Of a stretch of DNA of 25,335 bases, positions 7,875 through 15,761 are shown piece after piece. How positions within the stretch are numbered: the stretch's first letter is position 1; every line of letters begins with the position of its first letter. A model generated the notes under the pieces. It made no database searches, was not told where the DNA came from, and saw nothing but the letters and a program-made list of their open reading frames with translations. This DNA comes from JAIOTH01 sp964639335 (GTDB lineage: Bacteria > Patescibacteriota > Patescibacteriia > UBA1558 > S5-K13): assembly GCA_964639335.1 (NCBI GenBank), contig CAZXCJ010000016.1, forward strand, positions 1-25,335. Reading direction: 5' to 3'. A program made the translations under genes and the position numbers.

Positions 7875-7934
7875 TTTACTGCATAATAAATTGCATGTAG
7901 TAAAAATTATTATGCAATAAGATTATGCAATAAG
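7875..7934. repeat. Inverted repeat and tandem 12-mers upstream of dnaE
   Basis: TTTACTGCAT (7875-7884) is an inverted repeat of ATGTAGTAAA (7895-7904), with one G-T pair. Next to it TTATGCAATAAG occurs twice with a 13-base period (7910-7921, 7923-7934). Such an arrangement could be an operator for dnaE expression; I recognise no specific regulator. Confidence 0.5.
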
Positions 7935-7971
7935 TATAATAACAAAAAATAAGAATAAGTAAAACAATATT

Positions 7972-8298
7972 TTATTTTTTGCTTTTTGTTTTTCTAGCCC
8001 TTGGGCTAGCTTTTTTTGTTTTGGTTTTATTTTTCAATTTTTTGCCAATTTCTTCAATGGCTGTTTTAACTACGGCTGTGGCCAATTGAATGTGTGCAGA
8101 AGAATTCTTTAATTTATCTTTGGCTCCGCTTATGAATTGATTTAAGGAGTTTATAGCAGCATGAAGAGATTTAATAGTATCGTGCACTTTCTTCACGCTA
8201 GCAATAATATAATAAAGGAACCAGCATATAAATACCGTGATGCCAATTATAGAAATTGCTAAAACCAAATTTAAAACATCTTTTGAATTTTCTAACAT
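7972..8298 (-). CDS. Small single-pass membrane protein with Lys-rich tail
   Basis: A 108-residue protein with one transmembrane helix near residues 9-33, then a predicted long helix (about 34-85, heptad-like pattern VHDTIKSLHAAINSLNQFI) and a very basic tail ending KTKKASPRARKTKSKK. The arrangement resembles DUF948-like or other small membrane coiled-coil proteins, but I cannot name a family. The start ATG 8298 lacks a Shine-Dalgarno sequence, and an AT-rich palindrome lies just upstream. It is followed on the same strand by dnaE after a terminator-like hairpin. It is divergent from the gene at 8525. Confidence 0.7.
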   Translation of the reverse strand: MLENSKDVLNLVLAISIIGITVFICWFLYYIIASVKKVHDTIKSLHAAINSLNQFISGAKDKLKNSSAHIQLATAVVKTAIEEIGKKLKNKTKTKKASPRARKTKSKK

Positions 8299-8379
8299 TT
8301 TATTTAATTTTAAAAATTAAATGGTTAAATTGTTAAGTGGTTAAATTGATAAAATGGAACATTAATAAAAACAAACTTT

Positions 8380-8438
8380 GTAACTTGCAACTTGCCTGCC
8401 CCCTGAAGCTCGACGAGCGAAAGGGGGTAACTTGTAAC
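8380..8438. repeat. Palindromic repeat between divergent genes
   Basis: GTAACTTGCAACTTGC on the left and GTAACTTGTAAC on the right flank a hairpin with CCCCCT (8399-8404) and AGGGGG (8422-8427). It occupies the spacer between the minus-strand gene at 8298 and the plus-strand gene at 8525. The 63-residue open frame across it is not convincing as a gene. Confidence 0.5.
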
Positions 8439-8466
8439 TATTTCATTATAACACACTTCATAATTT

Positions 8467-8494
8467 TTGAAAAAATTGGTAGAATATATATAGA
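8467..8494 (+). promoter_or_regulatory. Possible promoter for the rodA operon
   Basis: TTGAAA (8467-8472), 16 bases, TATAGA (8489-8494). It lies 31 bases before the start of the membrane protein that precedes rodA. The boxes are imperfect in a very AT-rich region. Confidence 0.4.
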
Positions 8495-8524
8495 GATAAA
8501 AAATCTAAAATTTATAAATAAGTT

Positions 8525-9355
8525 ATGAATTTTTCAGAACCCTTGAATGAAAAACAAATTGAAAGACACCTTTGGTATATAAAAAACAAAGCTCTATTCA
8601 AAAAAATAATAATTATTTTATTATGCATTGTTATATTATTTTTTTATAGTTTTTCTATTTTAAAATTTCTCACAATCAAAATACAGGATAATTACGAAAA
8701 AAATAATTATCAAGAAACATTTATTAATTTTCAGGAATGGCAAGAAAAAAATAAACCCGAAAATCTCTTAATTGTAGAAAAAAATATTATATCTTTAAAA
8801 AATAATAAATATGATATAGTTATTGCTGTTAAAAATCCTAATGAAAAAATAGCTATTTCAAAATTAAGATATCAATTTGTTTATAACAATAAACAGGAAA
8901 GCGAAGAAAAGGAAACATTTATACTTCCTCAAGATACAAAAAAATTAATTAATCTCAATGTGGAAAGCAATCAAAGAATAAGATCAGTAGAATTAAAAAT
9001 CATTGATATTGCCTGGCAACGATTAAAGTCCTCTGAAATTGAAAACCTGCCATCAAGTATATTTTTAATTAAAGACAAAATAATAAATGTCAATAACAAA
9101 GATACGCGCAATTGGATTAAATTCACAGCTATTAATCAAACTCCTTATTCCTGGCTAGAATCTGAATTCTATATTAGCTTGCGTTTAGGAACTAAAGTGG
9201 TTGCCATTAATAAAGTAACAATAGATGAATTTTATTCTTTGGAAGAAAAAAGCGTGGAAACAAGTTGGTTTTATCAAATACCATCTTATGTTAGTTTAGA
9301 GATAGATGCTGACGTCAATTTTTTAGATCCTGAAAATTATATCATCCAAAATTAA
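8525..9355 (+). CDS. Single-pass membrane protein of unknown function, upstream of rodA
   Basis: A 276-residue protein: a cytoplasmic N terminus of about 26 residues, one transmembrane helix (about 27-52, KIIIILLCIVILFFYSFSIL), then a large outside part. The outside part seems to hold two beta-rich segments, each beginning with a line like IVIAVKNPNEKIAISKLRYQF and KFTAINQTPYSWLESEFYISL, similar to Ig-like/FxLYD repeats that describe how conserved terms differ from a neighbour chain; this is a structural guess. It ends five bases before the rodA start, so the two are surely co-transcribed, which suggests a cell-envelope role beside the SEDS enzyme. Confidence 0.75.
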   Translation: MNFSEPLNEKQIERHLWYIKNKALFKKIIIILLCIVILFFYSFSILKFLTIKIQDNYEKNNYQETFINFQEWQEKNKPENLLIVEKNIISLKNNKYDIVIAVKNPNEKIAISKLRYQFVYNNKQESEEKETFILPQDTKKLINLNVESNQRIRSVELKIIDIAWQRLKSSEIENLPSSIFLIKDKIINVNNKDTRNWIKFTAINQTPYSWLESEFYISLRLGTKVVAINKVTIDEFYSLEEKSVETSWFYQIPSYVSLEIDADVNFLDPENYIIQN

Positions 9356-9360
9356 AAAAT

Positions 9361-10464
9361 ATGAAAATATCCTTAAGAGCTTTATTTAAATTTGATTACC
9401 TACTGCTCGGTGCAGTTTTTTTATTAATCGTAATGGGTTTAGTAAGTATATATAGCGTTGGCCTAAGTGATATTGAATCTAAAATGATATTTTTTGACAA
9501 GCAATTATTATTTGTCATTACCGGCCTAATTCTATTGCTTACTTTTTCATTTATAGATTACAGATTTTTAAAATCTTATTATAAAATATTTCTCATTGTC
9601 TCTTTCCTGCTATTAACATCTGTTTTAATATTCGGCGCGTTTATTAGGGGTACTAGCTCTTGGTTTTCTATCTTTGGATTTCAATTTCAACCCGTAGAAT
9701 TTGCTAAAATAGGATTAATAATTTTCTTAGCGGCCTACCTTTCTAATAAGGCCAAAGAATTTTATAACTGGAAACCTATTTTAATTTCGGCCTTAGTAAG
9801 TTTTTCTATAATAGCCCTGGTAATGCTCCAGCCCGATTTAGGTTCTGCTATAATTCTTTTTGTTATTTGGTTTATTATGTTGCTTTTTACAAATATTAAT
9901 AAGAAAAAAATTATTATTATTTTCATTATCTTGGCTATATTAATATCTGCTGGCTGGTTTGTATTTTTAAAGGGCTATCAAAAAGATAGAGTTATAACAT
10001 TTTTAAATCCAAAAAAGGATCCCCTGGGAGTCGGTTACAATCTTTCTCAATCTATTATAGCTGTTGGATCAGGTGGTGTTACTGGACGTGGCTTTGGTCT
10101 TGGTTCGCAAAGCCAATTAAATTTTCTGCCCGAACAAAGAACCGATTTCGTATTTGCTGTTATATCTGAAGAGTTTGGATTTTTGGGCTCATTTTTTACT
10201 ATTTTAATTATTATTATATTTCTATTAAAAATATTAAATATCACTAGAAAATCTAATGACAATTTCGCAGTATTTTTAGCTTTGGGATTTTTAATCATGT
10301 TTTTTACCCAATCTTTAATGAATATAGCCATGAATGTCGGTCTGGCTCCAGTAATTGGATTGCCCTTGCCTTTTGTCTCTTATGGGGGTTCTTCCATGTG
10401 GATGAGTTTATTAGCTGTAGGAATTTTGGAAAGCATTGTTATCCATAGGGCAGAGTACGGATAA
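9361..10464 (+). CDS. rodA: SEDS peptidoglycan polymerase, RodA type
   Basis: A multi-pass membrane glycosyltransferase that polymerises lipid II into peptidoglycan during elongation. It has 367 residues, the usual RodA length, with about ten hydrophobic segments. Diagnostic signatures are SSWFSIFGFQFQPVEFAKIG near 103-122, the motif LPEQRTDFVFAVISEEFGF with Asp262 in the TDF position used for catalysis in SEDS proteins, and the C-terminal PFVSYGGSSM. FtsW is the alternative, but the short N terminus (KFDYLLLGAVFLLIVMGL) and length favour RodA. No partner PBP2 lies in the window; the carboxypeptidase at 21276 acts in the same pathway. Two hairpins follow the stop. Confidence 0.88.
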   Translation: MKISLRALFKFDYLLLGAVFLLIVMGLVSIYSVGLSDIESKMIFFDKQLLFVITGLILLLTFSFIDYRFLKSYYKIFLIVSFLLLTSVLIFGAFIRGTSSWFSIFGFQFQPVEFAKIGLIIFLAAYLSNKAKEFYNWKPILISALVSFSIIALVMLQPDLGSAIILFVIWFIMLLFTNINKKKIIIIFIILAILISAGWFVFLKGYQKDRVITFLNPKKDPLGVGYNLSQSIIAVGSGGVTGRGFGLGSQSQLNFLPEQRTDFVFAVISEEFGFLGSFFTILIIIIFLLKILNITRKSNDNFAVFLALGFLIMFFTQSLMNIAMNVGLAPVIGLPLPFVSYGGSSMWMSLLAVGILESIVIHRAEYG

Positions 10465-10475
10465 AATTAATTATC

Positions 10476-10516
10476 AATTTAAAATCCTGACCTGTCGTCA
10501 GGACAGGTTTTAAATT
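10476..10516 (+). terminator. Hairpin after rodA
   Basis: AATTTAAAA (10476-10484) pairs with TTTTAAATT (10508-10516) around an inner ACCTGTC/GACAGGT stem. It starts 12 bases after the rodA stop and is the likely operon terminator. Confidence 0.6.
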
Positions 10517-10524
10517 TTAATTTC

Positions 10525-10565
10525 ACCCTGTTAAATAATATTATGAAATAATAATTTAACAGGGT
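10525..10565. terminator. Second hairpin after rodA
   Basis: A perfect 12-bp inverted repeat, ACCCTGTTAAAT (10525-10536) with ATTTAACAGGGT (10554-10565), encloses further A/T pairing. No long T tract follows, so it may stabilise RNA rather than terminate. Confidence 0.5.
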
Positions 10566-10629
10566 TAATTTCAAATGACTTAATTTCAAATAATTTAATT
10601 TAAAAATAAAAAATTATTTATTATAATTT

Positions 10630-10824
10630 GCGAACATTACAAAAATTTAGTTATAATTTGAATGCCTGCCTGCGCGTAGCCGGAGCTACGCTTCGGCGAA
10701 GGCAGGAGACATCCGTTAAAAAATTTTGACTTGTTTGAACCCCCACTTTTGAAAAAAGTGGGGGTGAGTTTCAAAGTTTTAGGATGGCGAATGATTAAAT
10801 TACCTAAATTTTTGTACAGTTCGC
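10630..10824. repeat. 195-bp nested palindrome, MITE-like
   Basis: The outer arms GCGAACATTACAAAAATTTAG (first 20 at 10630-10649) and its partner at 10804-10824 match at 19 of 21 positions. Inside are a GC-rich CPR palindrome (10665-10706), CATCC/GGATG, TTTGAA/TTTCAAA and a central ACCCCCACTTTT/AAAAGTGGGGGT hairpin (10739-10765). The whole unit could fold as one long hairpin. The open frames crossing it have no protein-like features. Confidence 0.6.
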
Positions 10825-10836
10825 GACTTTTTAGCT

Positions 10837-10860
10837 CCACCTTTTTCTAGAAAAAGGTGG
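10837..10860. repeat. Perfect hairpin upstream of asnS
   Basis: CCACCTTTTTC (10837-10847) pairs with GAAAAAGGTGG (10850-10860) around a two-base spacer. It lies before the asnS promoter and may insulate it from upstream transcription. Confidence 0.5.
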
Positions 10861-10924
10861 AAAAGAAACACTTACATAAATAATTCTTTATAACCAATAA
10901 CTTATAGCTTACAACTATTTTTTT

Positions 10925-10953
10925 TTGACTTAAATCCGCATAAATACTATAAT
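10925..10953 (+). promoter_or_regulatory. Strong sigma70-type promoter of asnS
   Basis: TTGACT (10925-10930), a 17-base spacer, then the consensus TATAAT (10948-10953). Transcription should begin near 10960, about 54 bases before the asnS start codon. Confidence 0.8.
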
Positions 10954-11013
10954 TAGAGTATAAACAAAACAAAAACATTAAAAAATATTATTAATATTTT
11001 TATTTTTTAGTAT

Positions 11014-12306
11014 ATGGAAAAGATATTTGTATCTGAAATAAACCAATATTTAAACAAACAAGTAAAAATCCAAGGCTGGGTGCATAATTTCAGGTCATCC
11101 GGTTCTTTATATTTTTTACAAATTAGAGATGGCTCTGGATTCATTCAGGCCATTATTTCTAAAAATGATGTTGATGATAAAATTTGGGATAAATGTGAAA
11201 AAATTACTCAAGAAACTTCTGTAGAAATTATTGGTAAAATTTCTAAGCATCCTAAAAAAGAAGAATATGAAATTCATGTCAAAAATTTAGAATTAATACA
11301 AATAGCAGAAGAATATCCTATTTCCAACAAAGAACATGGCGATAATTTTCTCTTAGATAATCGTCACCTTTGGTTGCGCTCTAAAAAACAATGGGCCATT
11401 CAAAAAATCAGAGATAAAATCATTCAGGCCACTTATAATTTTTTACATCAAGAACATTTTATAAAAATTGACTCTCCTATTTTAACTCCTAATGCCTGTG
11501 AAGGAACTACCACTCTTTTTGATGTAGATTATTTTGATATGGGTAAAGCTTATTTATCTCAATCTGGACAACTTTATTTAGAAGCGGCTATTATGGCTCA
11601 TGGTCGGGTCTTTGATTTTGGGCCCACTTTTAGAGCTGAAAAATCAAAAACCCGAAGGCATTTAACTGAATTTTGGATGATGGATGCTGAAATGGCTTGG
11701 TGCGACCATGAATGTAATATAAAAATACAGGAAAAGCTAATCTCTTATATTGTCCAAGATGTTTTAAAAAATTGCCTTCCAGAATTAGAAATTTTAAAAA
11801 GAGATATTTCTAAATTAGAAAAAATAAAACCCCCCTTTAAACGAATAACACACGCTGAAGCAGTAAAATTTCTACAAAAAAACGGTTCTAAAATTACTTT
11901 AGAAGATGACTTAGGGGCAGAGGACGAAACTCTAATTACTAAGGATAGTGATCTTCCAATTTTTATTGAAAAATGGCCTAAAAAAATTAAAGCTTTTTAT
12001 ATGAAAAGAGACCCCGAAAATGAAAATTTAGTTATGGGTTCTGATTTAATTGCTCCCGAGGGTCATGGGGAAATAATTGGCGGCTCGCAAAGAGAGGATG
12101 ATTACGAAATTTTAAAATCTAGAATAAAAGAAGAAAAATTAAATTTAAAAGATTTTCAATGGTATTTAGATTTAAGAAAATATGGAAGCGTACCACATTC
12201 TGGCTTTGGCTATGGCTTAGAAAGATTAACTGGCTGGATCTGCGGAGTTCATCATATTAGAGAAACTATTCCTTTTCCAAGGATGATCAATAGACTTACT
12301 CCGTAA
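11014..12306 (+). CDS. asnS: Asparaginyl-tRNA synthetase
   Basis: A class IIb synthetase charging tRNA-Asn, 430 residues, the usual size. It has an N-terminal OB-fold anticodon-binding domain (IQGWVHNFRSSGSLYFLQIRD), then the catalytic core with TPNACEGTTTLF near 157-168, SQSGQLYLEA near 189-198, motif 2 FRAEKSKTRRHLTEFWMMD, and motif 3 GFGYGLERLTGWICG near the end. The NACEG segment separates it from AspRS, which is encoded separately at 14039. With both AsnRS and a distinct AspRS present, direct charging of tRNA-Asn is likely. No Shine-Dalgarno sequence is visible; a near-consensus promoter lies upstream. Confidence 0.95.
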   Translation: MEKIFVSEINQYLNKQVKIQGWVHNFRSSGSLYFLQIRDGSGFIQAIISKNDVDDKIWDKCEKITQETSVEIIGKISKHPKKEEYEIHVKNLELIQIAEEYPISNKEHGDNFLLDNRHLWLRSKKQWAIQKIRDKIIQATYNFLHQEHFIKIDSPILTPNACEGTTTLFDVDYFDMGKAYLSQSGQLYLEAAIMAHGRVFDFGPTFRAEKSKTRRHLTEFWMMDAEMAWCDHECNIKIQEKLISYIVQDVLKNCLPELEILKRDISKLEKIKPPFKRITHAEAVKFLQKNGSKITLEDDLGAEDETLITKDSDLPIFIEKWPKKIKAFYMKRDPENENLVMGSDLIAPEGHGEIIGGSQREDDYEILKSRIKEEKLNLKDFQWYLDLRKYGSVPHSGFGYGLERLTGWICGVHHIRETIPFPRMINRLTP

Positions 12307-12418
12307 GTCGAATTTCCAATTTTTAATTTCTAATTTCGAATAAATTTTTAATGATCTAATTTTAAATTTATAATTCTAAATTTAATCAAAATTCAAAATT
12401 AATAATTCAAAATTATTT

Positions 12419-12515
12419 ATCCCGTTAGATATTAAAATCTAATAGACTAATTAATTAACGGGAAGATACTATAAAAATATAAAATAATATTTAAAAAATA
12501 AATATCTAATGGGAT
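12419..12515 (+). promoter_or_regulatory. Candidate RNA switch covering the ugd start codon
   Basis: ATCCCGTTAGATATT (12419-12433) can pair over 15 positions, with one G-U, to AATATCTAATGGGAT (12501-12515), which includes the first two bases of the ugd ATG. The same 5' segment can instead pair in two other ways: TTAGAT (12425-12430) with ATCTAA (12437-12442), and CCCGTTA (12421-12427) with TAACGGG (12456-12462). These exclusive foldings would hide or free the start codon. The base pairing is directly visible; regulation is inferred. I do not recognise a known riboswitch class. Confidence 0.45.
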
Positions 12516-13821
12516 GAAGATTACTATCTTCGGTACTGGCTATGTAGGACTAGTTCAAGGGGCCTGTATGGCCGACCTCGGGCATGATGTTTTGTGTATT
12601 GATATTGATAAAGAAAAAATTAAAAAACTAAATGAAGGCAAGGTTCCTTTTTATGAACCCGGGCTGTCTGACTTAATTAAAAGAAATACTGCTCAAGAAA
12701 GATTAAACTTTAGTTTAGATGCCCAAAAAGGCGTTGATTTCGGCCAAGTTATCTTTATAGCCGTTGGCACTCCGCAGTCTCCCAATGGCCAAGCTGATTT
12801 ATCCGCTATTTTTGAAGTAGCTAAAACTATTGGCAAAAATATAAAAGAATACAGGGTTATTGTTAATAAAAGCACTGTTCCTCCTTTAACCGCTCAAAAA
12901 GTCAGAAAAACAATTACCAATAACCAAACGGGAAATGTCAAATTTAGTGTTGTTTCTAATCCTGAATTTTTAAGAGAAGGCTCTGCTGTAAAAGATTTTT
13001 TGATTCCTGATAGAATAATAATTGGTTTGGAAAAAAACGACCAACAAGCTAAAGATATTATGCTAAAAATCTATAATACTCTAGCTCGTACTGATAAACC
13101 TATTATGTTTACTGATACTACTACTTCAGAGATAATTAAATATGCAGCCAATTCCATGTTAGCCAGTAAAATATCTTTTATGAATGAATTGTCTCATTAT
13201 ACTGAAAAAGCTGGCGGCAATATAAAAGAAGTGGCTCGCGGAATTGGTTTAGACAATCGCATTGGCCCTCGTTTTTTACAAGCAGGATGTGGTTATGGCG
13301 GGGCCTGTTTTCCCAAAGATATTCAAGCCTTAATTTATGAAATGAAGCAAAATGGTCTTAGCAGTCAAATGTTAGAGTCCATCGAAAATGTGAATCAAAA
13401 ACAAAAAAAATCAATTATTAAAAAAGTAAATCAAATTTTTCCAGATTTAAAAAATAAGAATATTGGCATTTGGGGACTTTCCTTTAAACCCAATACTGAT
13501 GACGTTCGTGAGGCGCCCGCTAAAATAGTTATTAATGATTTGTTAAAACAAGGCGCTAAAGTCAGGGCTTTTGACCCAGAAGCCATGAATAATTTTAAAA
13601 AAGAGTTAAAAGATATAGAATACTGTAAAAATGCATATGAGGCCACAAAAAATACTGATTTATTAATATTAATCACAGAATGGAATGTCTTTAAAGAAAT
13701 AGATATGGAAAAAGTAAAAAATTTAATGAAAACCGCAAATTTAATTGATTGCCGTAATATTTATAATCCTCAGGAAATTAGAGAACTCGGATTTAATTAT
13801 ATTTCCATTGGTAGACCTTGA
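12514..13821 (+). CDS. ugd: UDP-glucose/GDP-mannose dehydrogenase family, UDP-glucose 6-dehydrogenase
   Basis: Oxidises a nucleotide sugar twice with NAD+, most likely UDP-glucose to UDP-glucuronate, for surface polysaccharide. It has 435 residues, the normal length. The N-terminal Rossmann domain starts with FGTGYVG; NPEFLREGSA and the ANSMLASKISFMNEL helix belong to the active site; the catalytic Cys265 lies in GCGYGGACFPKD. A C-terminal UDP-binding Rossmann half (IGIWGLSFKPNTDDVREAPA) completes it. The exact sugar is not certain from sequence. It stands alone between asnS and aspS, with a leader able to pair with the start codon and no clear Shine-Dalgarno sequence. Confidence 0.92.
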   Translation: MKITIFGTGYVGLVQGACMADLGHDVLCIDIDKEKIKKLNEGKVPFYEPGLSDLIKRNTAQERLNFSLDAQKGVDFGQVIFIAVGTPQSPNGQADLSAIFEVAKTIGKNIKEYRVIVNKSTVPPLTAQKVRKTITNNQTGNVKFSVVSNPEFLREGSAVKDFLIPDRIIIGLEKNDQQAKDIMLKIYNTLARTDKPIMFTDTTTSEIIKYAANSMLASKISFMNELSHYTEKAGGNIKEVARGIGLDNRIGPRFLQAGCGYGGACFPKDIQALIYEMKQNGLSSQMLESIENVNQKQKKSIIKKVNQIFPDLKNKNIGIWGLSFKPNTDDVREAPAKIVINDLLKQGAKVRAFDPEAMNNFKKELKDIEYCKNAYEATKNTDLLILITEWNVFKEIDMEKVKNLMKTANLIDCRNIYNPQEIRELGFNYISIGRP

Positions 13822-13932
13822 ATAATTGGATAATAGAATAATAGGATAATTGAATTAAAAAACAATTTTAAACTAAAACTGATGTGCAAAACTAATCCCT
13901 TAAACTATATTCATTATTAGTATAATATTAGT

Positions 13933-13993
13933 ATTATCCCGCCTCTATATATTTTTTAATTATTGTCCCGCAGACGGGGCTTCGCGGGATTAG
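13933..13993. repeat. MITE-like palindromic repeat, short inverted copy
   Basis: It starts ATTATCCCGCCTCTATATA and ends CGCGGGATTAG, the reverse orientation of the repeat at 2427-2556, with a shorter middle (GTCCCGCAGACGGGGC). It lies in the spacer between ugd and aspS, just after a TATAAT box at 13921-13926 that may serve aspS. Confidence 0.6.
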
Positions 13994-14038
13994 TATATAT
14001 TTGTATATTAGAATCATTTAATTAGTATCATTAGTATT

Positions 14039-15502
14039 ATGAAAACTTACATTAACGAAACAATTAATAAAAAACCTGGCGAAAAAATTCTTATTGCTGG
14101 ATGGGTTCATGTTTTTCGAAGAATGGGAAAAATTGCTTTTATTGATTTAAGAGATTCTACGGGAATTATTCAAGCTGTTTGTGTTCCCGCAGAAATGACT
14201 AAAGAATCAGCTGAATTACTAGATACTATTCGACCTGAATTTGTAATTAGTTTAAAAGGTATTATTCAAGCCCGAGGAGAAAAACAAATTCGGAAAGACC
14301 AATTAACTGGAAAAATTGAGATTTTAGCCAAAGAAATAAAAATATTATCTGAATCAGAAACACCTCCTTTTGAAATTGAAAATGAAGATAGACAAGCTAA
14401 TGAAGAATTAAGATTAAAATATCGTTATCTAGATCTTCGCCATGAAAGAATGGCTAAAAATATTAAAAAAAGACATAAGGTTATTAAATTTTTAAGAGAT
14501 TATCTATCAGACAAAGAATTTACAGAGGTTCAAACTCCAATTTTAACTAAATCCACGCCCGAAGGAGCTCGCGATTATATTGTACCCTCTCGGCTACATA
14601 AGGGCAAATTTTTCGCTTTACCACAAGCTCCGCAACAGTATAAACAATTATTAATGATAGCTGGACTGGAAAGATATTTTCAAATAGCTCCTTGTTTTCG
14701 AGATGAAGATGCGCGTTCTGATAGAAGTCCGGGAGAATTCTATCAATTAGATATAGAAATGTCATTTATGACTCAAGATGAGATTCTAACCCTAGTTGAG
14801 GAAACGTTTACCAAAATGATTGAACAATTATTTCCTGAGAAAAAAATTACTCAAAAACCTTGGCCTCGTTTAAATCAAGCCGATGTAATGAAAAAATATG
14901 GCACTGATAAACCAGATTTAAGAAAAGACAAAAATAACCCCAATGAACTAGCTTTTGCCTGGATAATTAATTTTCCTTTATTTACTAAGCAGACCGAGGA
15001 AGACAAATTTATAGGAGCAGGTGATAAATTGGCACCATCCCATAATATGTTCACAGCTCCCAAAGAAGAGGATTTAAAATTATTAGATAAAAATCCCGAA
15101 AAAATTAAATCATACCAACACGATTTAGTATTAAATGGATTTGAGGCCGGTGGAGGAGCAATCAGAATTCATGATATTAAAATTCAGGAAAAAATTTGGG
15201 ACTTAATCGGCTTTACTAAACAACAAAAAGAGGAGTTTAAACATTATGTAGAAGCATTTAAATATGGTGTTCCTCCTCATGGTGGCATTGCTATTGGTAT
15301 TGAAAGATTAATAATGGTTTTAATGAATGAAAAAAACCTTAAAGAAGTTACTGCTTTCCCATTGACTTCAGACGGCAGAGATCCAATGATGGATAGTCCT
15401 GCAAAAGTTAGCAAAGAACAGTTAGATGAGTTGGGGATAAATATAAAAAATAAGTCTGTAGAAGAATTAAATAAAGAATGTCTAAAACAAAATGGGGAAT
15501 AA
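14039..15502 (+). CDS. aspS: Aspartyl-tRNA synthetase, compact form
   Basis: A class IIb synthetase charging tRNA-Asp, 487 residues. It has an OB-fold anticodon domain (ILIAGWVHVFRRMGKIAFID), then a bacterial-type core: TPEGARDYIVPSR, LPQAPQQYKQLLMIAGLERY, motif 2 FRDEDARSDRSPGEFYQLDI, and motif 3 GIAIGIERLIMVL near the end. Bacterial AspRS is usually near 590 residues; here the sequence passes from YGTDKPDLR almost directly to FAWIINFPLF, so nearly all of the GAD insertion is missing. It begins 46 bases after a palindromic repeat. Its last 11 bases overlap the start of the nuclease gene at 15492, implying translational coupling. Confidence 0.94.
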   Translation: MKTYINETINKKPGEKILIAGWVHVFRRMGKIAFIDLRDSTGIIQAVCVPAEMTKESAELLDTIRPEFVISLKGIIQARGEKQIRKDQLTGKIEILAKEIKILSESETPPFEIENEDRQANEELRLKYRYLDLRHERMAKNIKKRHKVIKFLRDYLSDKEFTEVQTPILTKSTPEGARDYIVPSRLHKGKFFALPQAPQQYKQLLMIAGLERYFQIAPCFRDEDARSDRSPGEFYQLDIEMSFMTQDEILTLVEETFTKMIEQLFPEKKITQKPWPRLNQADVMKKYGTDKPDLRKDKNNPNELAFAWIINFPLFTKQTEEDKFIGAGDKLAPSHNMFTAPKEEDLKLLDKNPEKIKSYQHDLVLNGFEAGGGAIRIHDIKIQEKIWDLIGFTKQQKEEFKHYVEAFKYGVPPHGGIAIGIERLIMVLMNEKNLKEVTAFPLTSDGRDPMMDSPAKVSKEQLDELGINIKNKSVEELNKECLKQNGE

Positions 15503-15761
15503 GATACAAATAAGAGGACAATCAGGACAATTTGGAGAATATATTGTGGCCGCAAAATTATGCAGACAAGATTTTATTGCAACAACATTCACACGCAATA
15601 TGCCGGGCTTTGATATCCTAGCTTTAAATCAGAAAACCAATAAAAGTTTGCGAATACAGGTAAAAACTGTTAGGAGGGGTCAATGGTCTTTAAATGCAAA
15701 ACGCTTTCTTGAATTTGATCAGAAAAAATTTGATAAAGGAATACAAAAAAATCATCGGTAA
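15492..15761 (+). CDS. PD-(D/E)XK nuclease-like gene, N-terminal part before a frameshift
   Basis: The first 89 residues hold the recognisable nuclease core: GQFGEYIVAAKLC, then FDILALNQKTNKSLRIQVKT, where the Asp and the QVK triplet fit a PD-(D/E)XK active site with Gln in place of Glu, as in PDDEXK_5-type proteins. The frame ends at TAA 15759-15761. The natural continuation lies in the next frame; removing one base from the A7 run at 15745-15751 joins it smoothly to a protein of about 178 residues. It overlaps the aspS end by 11 bases. Substrate and role are unknown; solitary PDDEXK proteins of this sort are often DNA nucleases. Confidence 0.6.
   Translation: MGNKIQIRGQSGQFGEYIVAAKLCRQDFIATTFTRNMPGFDILALNQKTNKSLRIQVKTVRRGQWSLNAKRFLEFDQKKFDKGIQKNHR

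Noticed and set aside
8337..8528. 63-residue plus-strand open frame before 8525
   Set aside because: It crosses a palindromic repeat and a possible promoter, and its composition follows the AT-rich spacer rather than a protein.
10637..10840. 67-residue minus-strand open frame
   Set aside because: It lies inside the nested palindrome at 10630-10824 and has no start signal.
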